Of a stretch of DNA of 47,515 nucleotides, positions 25,700 through 34,133 are shown in pieces. The notes under the pieces were generated by a model. The model worked only from the letters and a program-made list of their open reading frames with translations, was not told the origin of the DNA and searched no databases. The stretch is from Anaerolineae bacterium (GTDB taxonomy: Bacteria > Chloroflexota > Anaerolineae > 4572-78 > J111). The stretch spans positions 1-47,515 of the forward strand of contig JAJVIM010000038.1 in NCBI GenBank assembly GCA_022071955.1. The letters are read 5' to 3'. Every line of letters begins with the position of its first letter. Within the stretch, counting starts at the first letter, position 1. A program made the position numbers and the translations under genes.

Positions 25700-25780
25700 C
25701 TGACTGGTAATTTGTGGCCGCAGTTTTGAGTCAGTTTTCAATTCTAAAGATTAAATTTGATGTGGAGGAGATTTTACAAA

Positions 25781-26935
25781 ATGCTTCAAAACTCTAAGTT
25801 GAAATTTCTGTTTACTTTAATGAGTGTCGTTGTTGTCATGGCGATGCTTGCTGCCTGCAGTGGTGCGCAGCAGGCGGCTCCGGTGGCTGAAGAAAAGCCG
25901 GCCCAGGCCGAAGCTCCCACCGAAGCTCCCAAAGAAGAACCAACTGAAGCCCCGACCGCTGCCCCGGAAGCGGCCCCCACCGAGGCTCCGGCCCAGACCG
26001 AAGCGCCGGCAATGGCGACCGACAGCACCATCGACCTGCCGGCAGTGGATCCGCTGTCAATTACCGGCGACATTATCAGTGCGGGGAGCAGCACGGTCTT
26101 TCCGCTGGCGGAACGGATGGCGGAGCGGTTCCAGAGTGAAGGGTACTCGGGACAGATCACCATCGACAGCATTGGCAGCGGAGCGGGTTTCTCGCGGTTC
26201 TGCGAAGCGGGCGAGACGGACATCAGCAATGCCAGCCGGGCGATCAAAGCCAGTGAAATTGAGAACTGTGCCAAACTGAACCCGGCGCGGACGCCGATTG
26301 AGTTTCGGGTAGGGACAGACGCGATCGCGGTGAGCGTGAGCCAGGCGAACGACTTTGTGACGGATGTGACGCTGGCAGAGCTGGCGCAGATCTTCAGCAC
26401 GGCGGAGAAGTGGAGCGACGTGCGGGCGGAGTGGCCGGCGGAGCCGATCCAGCGGTTCATTCCGGGGACGGACAGCGGGACGTTTGACTACTTTGTGGAA
26501 GCGGTGATGGACCCGGCGTATGTGCAGAGCGACGCGGACAAAGGCAAAGGCGAAGAAGCGATTCTGAGTGCGGCCAACCTGCAACTGAGTGAAGACGACA
26601 ATGTGTTGGTGCAGGGGATTGAAGGCAGCCCGTATGCGATCGGTTTCTTTGGGTATGCCTACTACAACGAGAATGCGGACAAGCTGGGTGCGTTGAGCAT
26701 TGAAGGGGTTGCGCCGACGGCGGAGAGTGCGGAGAATGGCAGCTATGCGTTGGCCCGGCCGCTGTTCATCTACAGCGATGCAGGGATAATGCAGAGCAAA
26801 CCGCAGGTGGCAGCCTTCATCAACTTCTTCCTGACCACGGTCAACGATGAAATTCTGGATGTGGGCTACTTCCCGGCCAGCGACAGCGCGCTGGGTGAAG
26901 CCAAAACCAAATGGCTTGAGGCAATGGGCCAGTAA
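25781..26935 (+). CDS. pstS: PstS phosphate-binding lipoprotein 2
   Basis: The protein has about 384 residues from ATG 25781, chosen because GGAGGAG lies 12 bp before it. The lipoprotein signal ends in LAAC. A 60-residue Pro/Ala/Glu/Thr linker tethers the binding domain. Phosphate-binding loops are AGSSTVFPLAERM, SGAGFSRFC, DISNASRAIK, GTDAIAV and GTDSGTFDYF. It is the true relative of the domain inserted in PstA (28021), where the same blocks appear in swapped order. Two PHO boxes precede it and a strong hairpin follows it, which favours high expression of the binding protein over the permeases. Confidence 0.93.
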   Translation: MLQNSKLKFLFTLMSVVVVMAMLAACSGAQQAAPVAEEKPAQAEAPTEAPKEEPTEAPTAAPEAAPTEAPAQTEAPAMATDSTIDLPAVDPLSITGDIISAGSSTVFPLAERMAERFQSEGYSGQITIDSIGSGAGFSRFCEAGETDISNASRAIKASEIENCAKLNPARTPIEFRVGTDAIAVSVSQANDFVTDVTLAELAQIFSTAEKWSDVRAEWPAEPIQRFIPGTDSGTFDYFVEAVMDPAYVQSDADKGKGEEAILSAANLQLSEDDNVLVQGIEGSPYAIGFFGYAYYNENADKLGALSIEGVAPTAESAENGSYALARPLFIYSDAGIMQSKPQVAAFINFFLTTVNDEILDVGYFPASDSALGEAKTKWLEAMGQ

Positions 26936-26964
26936 TCTGGCAGAGCATTTTTAGCAGTTATCCG

Positions 26965-26995
26965 GCGGGGGAAGAGGCCAGCCCTCTTCCCCCGC
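26965..26995 (+). other. Stable hairpin between pstS and pstC
   Basis: GCGGGGGAAGAGG and CCTCTTCCCCCGC form a perfect 13-bp stem with a 5-nt loop and no T run. It probably protects the pstS mRNA end or reduces read-through into pstC. Confidence 0.75.
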
Positions 26996-27058
26996 TGTAC
27001 TGAAATTACACCGGGATGGCTCAGGCCATCCACCGACTACGTATGAAAGGGGCAGAAA

Positions 27059-28021
27059 ATGGCGGTGGGAGCATCTACTTCATCCATAGCTGCTGAACAA
27101 ACCGAAAATATCCAGGCCCAACTGCGGCGGCAAACCCGCATCGGCGAAATCATCATCGAGGGCTTGCTGTTCCTGGCGGGCGCAATCTCTATTTTGGTGA
27201 CGGTGGGCATTGTCTACGTGCTGGCTCGCGACGCCATCGCCTTTTTTCAGCGCGATGAAGTTTCTTTAACCGAGTTTTTCTTTTCCGGCACCTGGCAGCC
27301 GCGCATCGGCCAATTTGGCATCTGGTCGCTGATCAACGCCACGCTGCTGGTTAGCCTGATTGCCATGATTGTGGCCCTGCCGTTGGGGTTGATGGTGGCC
27401 ATTTATCTGAGCGAGTACGCCACGCCAAAATTCCGTAACCTGCTCAAACCGGTGCTGGAAGTGCTGGCCGGTATCCCCACGGTGGTGTACGGTTACTTTG
27501 CCTTAACTTTTATGACCCCCATTTTGCGGGGCATTTTTGGCGATGGGGTGGTGCAAATTTACAACACGACCTCGGCCGGCATTGTGATTGGCATCCTCAT
27601 TTTGCCGCTGGTGGCCTCGATGGCCGAAGATGCGTTGAGCGCCGTGCCGCGGTCGCTGCGTGAGGCATCTTATGGTTTGGGTGCTACCAAGCTGGAAACC
27701 GCCACCAAAATTGTACTGCCTGCCGCTGCCTCCGGGATTTCGGCGGCGTTTATTGTGGCAATTTCACGGGCCATCGGCGAAACAATGGTGGTGGCCATCG
27801 CTGCCGGGGCCGGCCCGCGGCCCGCGCCGTTTATTGATCCCTTTATTTCCGCAGAAACAATGACCGGCCACATGGTGCGGATCAGCGGCGGCGACCTGGC
27901 CTACGACTCGATTGATTACAACAGTATTTTTGCCATTGGCTTAACTCTGTTTGTGATAACCCTGGTGCTCAATATTTTTAGCCGATTTGTGGTGCAGCGC
28001 TTCCGGGAGGTGTACGAATAA
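27059..28021 (+). CDS. pstC: PstC phosphate ABC transporter permease 2
   Basis: This 320-residue permease has six predicted helices. The coupling motif is EDALSAVPRSLREASYGLGATKLETA, followed by SRAIGETMVVAIAAG. ATG 27059 follows AAAGGGGCAG. It partners the PstA-PstS fusion encoded next, and its stop overlaps that start by one base (TAATG), so translation is coupled. Length and domain order are ordinary for PstC, so the unusual binding-domain insertion is limited to PstA. Confidence 0.93.
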   Translation: MAVGASTSSIAAEQTENIQAQLRRQTRIGEIIIEGLLFLAGAISILVTVGIVYVLARDAIAFFQRDEVSLTEFFFSGTWQPRIGQFGIWSLINATLLVSLIAMIVALPLGLMVAIYLSEYATPKFRNLLKPVLEVLAGIPTVVYGYFALTFMTPILRGIFGDGVVQIYNTTSAGIVIGILILPLVASMAEDALSAVPRSLREASYGLGATKLETATKIVLPAAASGISAAFIVAISRAIGETMVVAIAAGAGPRPAPFIDPFISAETMTGHMVRISGGDLAYDSIDYNSIFAIGLTLFVITLVLNIFSRFVVQRFREVYE

Positions 28022-30204
28022 TGTCTATCCGTTCTGATAGCGGCGACGTGGTAAACGGCGGAGCCGGGCAAACTTACCCGGAAGGCAGCGATCTGCAAAA
28101 ATTTGTTACCAACCGTAACCGGGTGGCCCAAACGTGGCTGCTGGTGTTTATCGCCGCTACGGTGGTGGCCATTGTGGCCCTGTCGGCGCTGCTGTACACC
28201 ATTGCCCGCGATGCGTTTGGCTACATTGCCGTGCAAAACACGCTCAACCCGGCGGCGGTGGTGCGCGGGGTAGAAGAAGCCCGCATGCTGGCCGCATCAA
28301 ATACCGTTTCCAGCGAAGACGATAACGAGCTGGTCAAAGGTATCAAAAACGATCCCTACGCCATTGGCTATTTTGGCTACGCCTACTACGCCGAAAACAG
28401 CGACAATCTGCGACTGGTGGCGGTGAACGGCGTCGAACCATCGGCGGAAACGGCCCAAAACGGTGAGTATGCTTACACCCGTCCGCTGTATATTTACACC
28501 ACCAAAGAGCTGATTGCCGGCAAACCGCAGGTGGCCGGTTTCATAAATTACTATCTTAACAATGCCAACCAGATTGCAACCGAGGTGGGGTACTTCCCGG
28601 CCGGTGACGAAGCGCTGGCCCAGGCCAAACAAGCCTGGCTTGACGCCGCCGGGCTTGACGCCGCCGGCCAATTCCCGGTCATCGAACCGGCTCAAGTGTC
28701 ATCGGACGGGCCGTTTGGCGTTACCGGCAGTTCCACCGTGTATCCGGTTACCCGGCAAATCGCCATCAATTTCCGGCGGGCCGGTTACCAGGGCGCGATC
28801 AATTTGGAACAAACCGGCACATCGGCCGGGTTTGAGCAGTTTTGTGCCAGTAGCAAAGGCCCGGATATTGTCGATGCCAGCCGGGCGGTGCTGCGCAAAG
28901 AGGTGGAAGCCTGCGACAGAACCAAACGCGTTCCGCTGGAATTTACCGTTGGCACCGATGCGCTGGCGATTGTGGTGAGCCAAAAGAACGATTTTCTGAA
29001 GAACTTGTCCACCGAGCAACTGCGTGAGGTGTTTACCGATTACGAAAAATGGTCGGATATTGACCCCTCGTTCCCGGATGAACCGATCAAACGCTACATT
29101 CCCGGCCAGGATAGCGGCACGCTCGACTTCTTTGCCGATGAAACGTTTGTGCGTGATCTGGAGGCGCTCAGCGCCGAAGAACTGGTAGCGGTGCTGCAAT
29201 TTTCGCTGTCGCCGGGGCGGATCAACGCGCTCAACGCCGAACAGCCGCTGGCCGGGCGCTCGCAGGCGCAACTGCTGGCGCTGGTCAATGCCGAAGTGAT
29301 CAAGCCGCGGGTGGTCAAAAGCTGGAATCTGGTTGAGTCCATCTTTGATAAAAAACAGGTTGAAGCCGAAACCGCCCAGATTGCCGACGCCGAGTTGAAA
29401 TTTAGCAACTGGCTCACCTGGGAATTTTTGACCAACACCCAAAACAGTATTCCCGAATACGCCGGGATTCGCACCGCCATTTTGGGGTCACTGTGGGTTA
29501 TTTTTATCACCATGATCGTGGCCCTGCCGCTGGGCGTTGGTGCGGCCATCTATTTGGAAGAATACGCCACAATGGTCAGTAACCCCGTTTTGCGCCGGGT
29601 CAACGGCATCATCCAAACCAACATCAACAACCTGGCCGGCGTGCCGTCGATCATTTACGGGCTGCTGGGGCTGGCGGTTTTTGTTCGCGCCTGGGAAATG
29701 TTTACCAGCGGTTCAATGTTTGGCCTGACCGATGCGACCACCGCCAATGGCCGGACGATTATGTCGGCGGCGCTTACCCTGGCCCTGCTCATTTTGCCGC
29801 TGCTCATCATTAATGCGCAGGAGGCCATTCGGGCAGTGCCGCAATCGCTGCGACAGGCCGGGATGGGGCTGGGCGCAACCAAGTGGCAAACCATTTGGCA
29901 TCACGTGCTGCCCAACGCCATCCCCGGTATTCTCACCGGCAATATTCTGGCCGTATCCCGGGCCATCGGCGAAACCGCGCCACTGGTAGTGATTGGCGCA
30001 TCGACATTTATTACCACCGATCCCGACGGCCCGTTTTCAAAATTTACCACGCTGCCCATGCTAATTTACAACTGGACATCGCGGCCACAGCCGGAATTTC
30101 AGCACATCGCCGCTGCCGGTATTATTGTGCTGCTGGTTTTGCTGTTAAGCCTGAACGCCGCCGCCGTTATTCTGCGCAACCGTTTCAGCCGCAAGCTGGT
30201 TTAA
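28021..30204 (+). CDS. pstA: PstA permease with inserted, circularly permuted PstS domain
   Basis: The protein has 727 residues against about 280-300 for PstA. Helix 1 spans residues 38-62. Residues about 84-210 match the C-terminal half of the PstS encoded just upstream (SEDDNELVKGI, YAIGYFGYAYY, ARPL-like YTRPLYIYT, GKPQVAGFINYYL, VGYFPAGDEALA). After a linker (211-229), residues 230-395 match its N-terminal half (TGSSTVYPVT, AGFEQFC, IVDASRAV, VGTDALAIVVS, IPGQDSGTLDFF). A helical stretch (396-462) leads back to PstA: NWLTWEFLT, five more helices, EEA-like QEAIRAVPQSLRQAGMGLGATKWQTI and SRAIGETAPLVV. The phosphate-contact loops are kept, so the inserted domain should bind phosphate outside the membrane. 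One continuous frame, no stop, with neighbours pstC and pstB in order. Confidence 0.93.
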   Translation: MSIRSDSGDVVNGGAGQTYPEGSDLQKFVTNRNRVAQTWLLVFIAATVVAIVALSALLYTIARDAFGYIAVQNTLNPAAVVRGVEEARMLAASNTVSSEDDNELVKGIKNDPYAIGYFGYAYYAENSDNLRLVAVNGVEPSAETAQNGEYAYTRPLYIYTTKELIAGKPQVAGFINYYLNNANQIATEVGYFPAGDEALAQAKQAWLDAAGLDAAGQFPVIEPAQVSSDGPFGVTGSSTVYPVTRQIAINFRRAGYQGAINLEQTGTSAGFEQFCASSKGPDIVDASRAVLRKEVEACDRTKRVPLEFTVGTDALAIVVSQKNDFLKNLSTEQLREVFTDYEKWSDIDPSFPDEPIKRYIPGQDSGTLDFFADETFVRDLEALSAEELVAVLQFSLSPGRINALNAEQPLAGRSQAQLLALVNAEVIKPRVVKSWNLVESIFDKKQVEAETAQIADAELKFSNWLTWEFLTNTQNSIPEYAGIRTAILGSLWVIFITMIVALPLGVGAAIYLEEYATMVSNPVLRRVNGIIQTNINNLAGVPSIIYGLLGLAVFVRAWEMFTSGSMFGLTDATTANGRTIMSAALTLALLILPLLIINAQEAIRAVPQSLRQAGMGLGATKWQTIWHHVLPNAIPGILTGNILAVSRAIGETAPLVVIGASTFITTDPDGPFSKFTTLPMLIYNWTSRPQPEFQHIAAAGIIVLLVLLLSLNAAAVILRNRFSRKLV

Positions 30205-30218
30205 CCGGCGCAATTCGC

Positions 30219-30313
30219 TTGTTTTGGACTCCGGCCACAATTTTTTAGAGTCGGGGCAGGAATTCCCTGAATCCTGAATCCTGACTCCTGAATCCTATTT
30301 TTAAAGGAGTAAG
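30219..30313 (+). repeat. Leader repeat element, copy B
   Basis: GTTTTGGACTCCGGCCACAA, TTTTTTAGAGTCGGGGCAGG, repeated CCTGAATCCTGACTCC and TTTTTAAAGGAG lie directly before pstB. One half of the hairpin seen in copy A is missing. Confidence 0.7.
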
Positions 30314-30319
30314 CCACAA

Positions 30320-31108
30320 ATGACAACCGCATCGAGCAATGGCAAATATGCGCTTGAAATTAACAACCTGAACTGCTATTATGGTGACTTCAGGGCGGTA
30401 AAAAACAGCAGTTTAAAAATCGAGAAAAATAAAATCACCTCGTTTATCGGGCCGTCTGGCTGCGGCAAAAGCACTGTGCTGCGGGCGCTCAACCGCATGA
30501 ACGATCTCATCCCCAGCGCCCGCGCCGAAGGCGAGGTGATCTTCAAAGGCAAAAATCTGTACGATCCCGACGTGGACCCGGTTGAAGTTCGCCGCCGGAT
30601 TGGGATGGTGTTTCAAAAACCCAACCCTTTCCCCAAAAGCATTTACGATAATATTGCCTGGGGTGCTAAAATTAACGGCTATAAAGGCAATATGGATGAT
30701 CTGGTGGAGCAGTCGCTTCGTGGGGCTGCCCTGTGGGATGAGGTAAAAGACAAACTGCGCCAGAGCGGGCTGGGTCTATCCGGCGGGCAGCAGCAGCGCC
30801 TGTGCATTGCCCGGGCCATCGCTACCCGGCCGGAAATCATTTTGATGGACGAACCCTGCTCGGCGTTAGACCCCATCGCTACCCTCAAGATTGAGGATTT
30901 AATGCGCGAGCTGCAAAAAAGCTACACGATTGTGATTGTTACCCACAACATGCAGCAGGCGGCCCGCGCCTCTGATTACACCGCTTACTTTTTGATGGAT
31001 CGCTCCGACCGGGCCGGTGAATTGGTTGAAATGGGGCCAACCGACGAAGTGTTCACCAACCCCAAAGACAAACGCACCGAGGATTACATTACCGGCCGCT
31101 TTGGCTAG
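30320..31108 (+). CDS. pstB: PstB phosphate transporter ATPase, canonical
   Basis: This 262-residue ABC ATPase has all motifs intact: Walker A GPSGCGKST, Q-loop MVFQKPNPFP, signature LSGGQQQRLCIARA, Walker B IILMDEPCSALDP and switch His in VTHNMQQAAR. It should act as a homodimer under PstC and the PstA-PstS fusion. It serves as the in-window control for the two defective PstB proteins of operon 1. ATG 30320 follows AAAGGAG, supplied by the leader repeat. arsC follows after 11 bp. Confidence 0.95.
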   Translation: MTTASSNGKYALEINNLNCYYGDFRAVKNSSLKIEKNKITSFIGPSGCGKSTVLRALNRMNDLIPSARAEGEVIFKGKNLYDPDVDPVEVRRRIGMVFQKPNPFPKSIYDNIAWGAKINGYKGNMDDLVEQSLRGAALWDEVKDKLRQSGLGLSGGQQQRLCIARAIATRPEIILMDEPCSALDPIATLKIEDLMRELQKSYTIVIVTHNMQQAARASDYTAYFLMDRSDRAGELVEMGPTDEVFTNPKDKRTEDYITGRFG

Positions 31109-31119
31109 GAGATGGACAA

Positions 31120-31560
31120 ATGATGTCCAAACACACAGTTCTCATTCTTTGTACCGGCAACTCTTGCCGCAGCCAAATGGCCGAAGGGTTGATCAACGCC
31201 TATCTGGGCGATACCTGGCAGGCCTATTCGGCGGGGACTACGCCTTCTGGTTACGTTCACCCGCTGGCCATTGCCGCCCTGGCCGAGTTGGGGCTGGATA
31301 TTTCGCGGCATCGGCCCAAATCCACCGCTGAGTTTCGGGGAATGCCGCTTGATCTGGTGATCACCGTGTGCGATGACGCCGCCGAAAATTGCCCGGTCTG
31401 GTTGGGCAGCGGCCAAAAAGTTCACATCGGCTTTCCTGATCCGGCCAAGGCCGGCGGCACGGCTACGGAAAAAATGGCAATCTTTCGGCAGGTGCGGGAC
31501 GATATTAAACACTCGGTATTAAATTATCTTGTTGACTGGCACAAAAGGGAGCAATCATGA
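31120..31560 (+). CDS. Arsenate reductase / LMW phosphatase family protein
   Basis: This 146-residue cytoplasmic protein has the CX5R loop CTGNSCRS near the N-terminus and the redox Cys pair in VCDDAAENCPVW, which marks thioredoxin-linked ArsC rather than plain tyrosine phosphatases. It reduces arsenate to arsenite. Arsenate enters through phosphate transporters, so its place between pstB and phoU makes sense as protection linked to uptake. A low-molecular-weight protein phosphatase is the alternative. Its stop overlaps the phoU start (ATGA), and GGAG precedes ATG 31120. Confidence 0.87.
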   Translation: MMSKHTVLILCTGNSCRSQMAEGLINAYLGDTWQAYSAGTTPSGYVHPLAIAALAELGLDISRHRPKSTAEFRGMPLDLVITVCDDAAENCPVWLGSGQKVHIGFPDPAKAGGTATEKMAIFRQVRDDIKHSVLNYLVDWHKREQS

Positions 31561-32243
31561 TCCGCAAAGGGTTTGAAGATAGTTTGCGCCGGCTGAACGA
31601 CGATGTGCTCATTTTGGGCAGCATGGTCGAAGAGGCGCTGCTGGAATCGATTGAAATTTTAAAAAACCGCGATCCCGACGGCGCGCGCCGTTTGATTGCC
31701 TACGATGAGCGGGTAAATGAAAAACGCTTTGCCATTGAAAACAACACCCTCACCCTGATTGCCACCCAGCAGCCGGTAGCCGCCGATATGCGCACCCTGG
31801 CCGCTGTGCTGGAAATTGTTACCGAACTGGAGCGCATTGGCGATTATGCCAAAGGTATCTGCAAAATCAGTTTGATGCTGGGCGATCAACCGCTTATCAA
31901 ACCGCTGGTCGATATTCCGCGCATGGTGGTTAAAGCCAAAGATATGCTGCATCGCGCGCTGGATGCCTTTGTGCGGCGGGATATTGAACTGGCCCGCGCC
32001 ATCCCGCTGGAAGACGATGATCTGGACGATCTGTACAATCAGATTTACCGCGAGCTGCTAACGCTTATTATGAGCGATCCGCGCAAAATGGATCAGGCCA
32101 CCTACCTGTTGTGGGTAGCCCACAACCTGGAACGTACCGGCGACCGCATTGTTAATATTTGCGAGCGCATTGTGTTTACCATCACCGGCAATATGAAAGA
32201 AATGAACAACTCGCATAGCAATGCCACGTCGGTGGTTCACTGA
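31557..32243 (+). CDS. phoU: PhoU phosphate-signalling protein 2
   Basis: This 228-residue two-repeat helical protein has metal-binding motifs VTELERIGDYAKGI and AHNLERTGDRIVNICE. It should inhibit the kinase when the second Pst system is saturated. It ends operon 2, is translationally coupled to arsC and is followed by a strong terminator. It is clearly divergent from the PhoU at 16241, so each transporter appears to have its own PhoU. Confidence 0.93.
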   Translation: MIRKGFEDSLRRLNDDVLILGSMVEEALLESIEILKNRDPDGARRLIAYDERVNEKRFAIENNTLTLIATQQPVAADMRTLAAVLEIVTELERIGDYAKGICKISLMLGDQPLIKPLVDIPRMVVKAKDMLHRALDAFVRRDIELARAIPLEDDDLDDLYNQIYRELLTLIMSDPRKMDQATYLLWVAHNLERTGDRIVNICERIVFTITGNMKEMNNSHSNATSVVH

Positions 32244-32257
32244 AAGTTTTTGCTCTC

Positions 32258-32293
32258 AAAAAAAAGCGGGGTTGCCGGCAACCCCGCTTTTTT
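32258..32293 (+). terminator. Terminator of pst operon 2
   Basis: AAAAAGCGGGGTTGCC and GGCAACCCCGCTTTTTT form a long perfect hairpin with A and T runs. Confidence 0.9.
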
Positions 32294-32295
32294 CT

Positions 32296-32367
32296 TTAAA
32301 AATCTTTTACGAGCCTTTAAAGCAGGTTTTACCGTTTGATTACCAGCCGTTAACCGTGGCTCATTAA
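32296..32367 (+). promoter_or_regulatory. Candidate PHO box of the HAD-menorin gene
   Basis: TTAA/TTAC cores at 32296, 32307, 32317, 32329, 32340 and 32350 (10-12 bp steps), then TTAA at 32364. TTAAAAT in 32364-32370 may be the -10. Confidence 0.6.
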
Positions 32368-32489
32368 AATAACTCAAGTGCCATCAATATGTTCAGGTCG
32401 GGAAGTAAGAAATAGGAAGTAAGGATTAAAGGAAAAAAGCCCCGTGCTTATTTGCAAAAAGCATTGCGTGATACTTTAAACGTACGCCT

Positions 32490-32553
32490 GAAAATTTAAA
32501 ACGCAAGCAATGAAATTTAAAACGCAAGCAATGAAATTTAAAACGCTAGAGAA
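32490..32553. repeat. 21-bp tandem repeat in leader, about three units
   Basis: GAAATTTAAAACGCAAGCAA plus T repeats from 32490, 32512 and 32533; the third unit diverges at its end. Confidence 0.8.
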
Positions 32554-32595
32554 GCGATTTTAAAGGTCAAGTGAGGAGTGTGACAGAACCTGCGG

Positions 32596-32651
32596 CAGCG
32601 CACCCTGACTCCTGAATCCTGACCCCTGATTCCTATTTTTACAGGAGAATC
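32596..32651 (+). repeat. Leader repeat element, copy C (short)
   Basis: CCTGACTCCTGAATCCTGA repeats run into TTTTTACAGGAGA before ATG 32655. The hairpin part is absent. Confidence 0.6.
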
Positions 32652-32654
32652 ACT

Positions 32655-34112
32655 ATGTCTAAAAGTTGGATGTCTGAGCTGGCGGCTCATTACGAGTCAA
32701 TGAAACAGCGCTATCCCAACGATAATTTGCTCATCCTGTTTGACATCGATGGTACCATACTGGATATGCGGTATTTGGTACAGTTTGTGCTGCATCGCTA
32801 CGACCAGTTGCACGGCACGCGCTATTTTGCGCAGTTGCAGCCCGAGGCCATCACCGTCCACGAGAACCAGATTGCGCCGCTGCTGGCAGAACTGGACGTG
32901 CCGGAAGCAGAGCGAGAAAAAATTCGGCACTGGTTTGAGGTTGAAGCCTGGTCGCCGACCGCAATTTTAGAAGCGCACCGGCCTTTTGCCGGCGTGCTGG
33001 AGGTAATTCGCTGGTTTCAAATGCAGCCGCTCACCGAGGTAGGGCTAAACACCGGCCGGCTCGAGGCCATTCGCGGCGAAACCCTGCGCTCGTTGAACCA
33101 GTTGGGCCAGGAGTACAAAGTTCGTTTTGCCAACGAACTGTTGTATATGAACCCCAACACCTGGGGCGTGCCGGTAACTGAGGCCAAAATCAGCGGGATT
33201 CGCTATTTTCAGGAACTGGGCTACCGGATTGTGGCGTTTATCGATAACGAGCCGGGCAATCTTGAAGCCGTCGCCAATATTGATCCCAACCACGACATCC
33301 TGTTACTCCACGCCAACACTATCTTTCAATCCAAACGAGTCCAGCTTCCGGCCCGGGCTATTCCCGGCACGAATTACCAGCTCACCGAACTGATTGCCGA
33401 ACACGCCCTGCCGCGGCACATCCATTTTGTGTGGCGCAACCTTAACAATGCCGGCAATCTGGCCCAGTTTTTGGCCTCGGATGTGTACTGGGGCGAGTTT
33501 AACCTGTCGGTTGCCGCCGACGCAGCGCCCCGGCGCGGGCTGATTGACAGCGACTCAAACTGGCTATCAAACTGGCTGCTTTTAGAACGCGTACTGTGGC
33601 GGTTGCGTAACCGTCAAAAGGGCATTAAACTAAACTTGTTGAATGCCGATAGTCGTTTGCTGGAGCCGGTGCTGGAACTACTCCACCGCTACCGTTTTGG
33701 CGGGTTAAATTTGTGGCTCAACGCCAGCACCGACCACTTTAAAAAGCGAGATTTCAGGCAGTTGGTTATTGAGTTTCCGGGCGCCGTGGTGCAAACACCC
33801 ATCGACTCGCTGGCGCCGTTGATTGTTGGCAACCCAACCGAAGCCCGCCGGTATCTGCAAACTATCCAAACGTGGGGCGTCAATCGGTTTGGGCTAAGCT
33901 GGCATACCCCGGATTTGCGCCGGTTGTTTGATAAACTGGCCACCTGGGGATTTGAGGTAGATGTTTACGATGTTGTCGAGCTGGAACCATTTTTGCGGGC
34001 GGTCCTGCTCAACCCTACGTCTATCACCACTACCTTTAATTTTCCGGAATGGAGCTACTATGGGGTTGATACCGATCAGCACGCGGATGAGGAGTTGGTT
34101 CTGGTATCGTAA
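32655..34112 (+). CDS. HAD-like hydrolase fused to menorin/GDPD-like domain
   Basis: This 485-residue protein starts at ATG 32655 after ACAGGAG. Residues 20-235 are a HAD domain: motif I LFDIDGTILD with both Asp residues, motif II GLNTGR and motif IV VAFIDNEPGN. Residues about 250-470 resemble the FAM151/menorin (DUF2181) barrel related to glycerophosphodiester phosphodiesterases (VWRNLNNAGNL, YWGEFNLSV, QKGIKLNLL, LNLWLNAS, GLSWHTPD). The match is distant, and the His/Glu metal ligands of phosphodiesterases are only partly visible. If both halves work on phosphate esters, the protein could scavenge phosphate in the cell. No signal peptide is seen. Confidence 0.7.
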   Translation: MSKSWMSELAAHYESMKQRYPNDNLLILFDIDGTILDMRYLVQFVLHRYDQLHGTRYFAQLQPEAITVHENQIAPLLAELDVPEAEREKIRHWFEVEAWSPTAILEAHRPFAGVLEVIRWFQMQPLTEVGLNTGRLEAIRGETLRSLNQLGQEYKVRFANELLYMNPNTWGVPVTEAKISGIRYFQELGYRIVAFIDNEPGNLEAVANIDPNHDILLLHANTIFQSKRVQLPARAIPGTNYQLTELIAEHALPRHIHFVWRNLNNAGNLAQFLASDVYWGEFNLSVAADAAPRRGLIDSDSNWLSNWLLLERVLWRLRNRQKGIKLNLLNADSRLLEPVLELLHRYRFGGLNLWLNASTDHFKKRDFRQLVIEFPGAVVQTPIDSLAPLIVGNPTEARRYLQTIQTWGVNRFGLSWHTPDLRRLFDKLATWGFEVDVYDVVELEPFLRAVLLNPTSITTTFNFPEWSYYGVDTDQHADEELVLVS

Positions 34113-34133
34113 AATATAAAAAGGGGAGATAGC

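Noticed and set aside
28021..30204. PstA-PstS fusion as a simple end-to-end fusion or sequencing artefact
   Set aside because: The PstS halves are in swapped order and enclosed by PstA sequence on both sides in one frame. A single frameshift or read-through cannot create that order.
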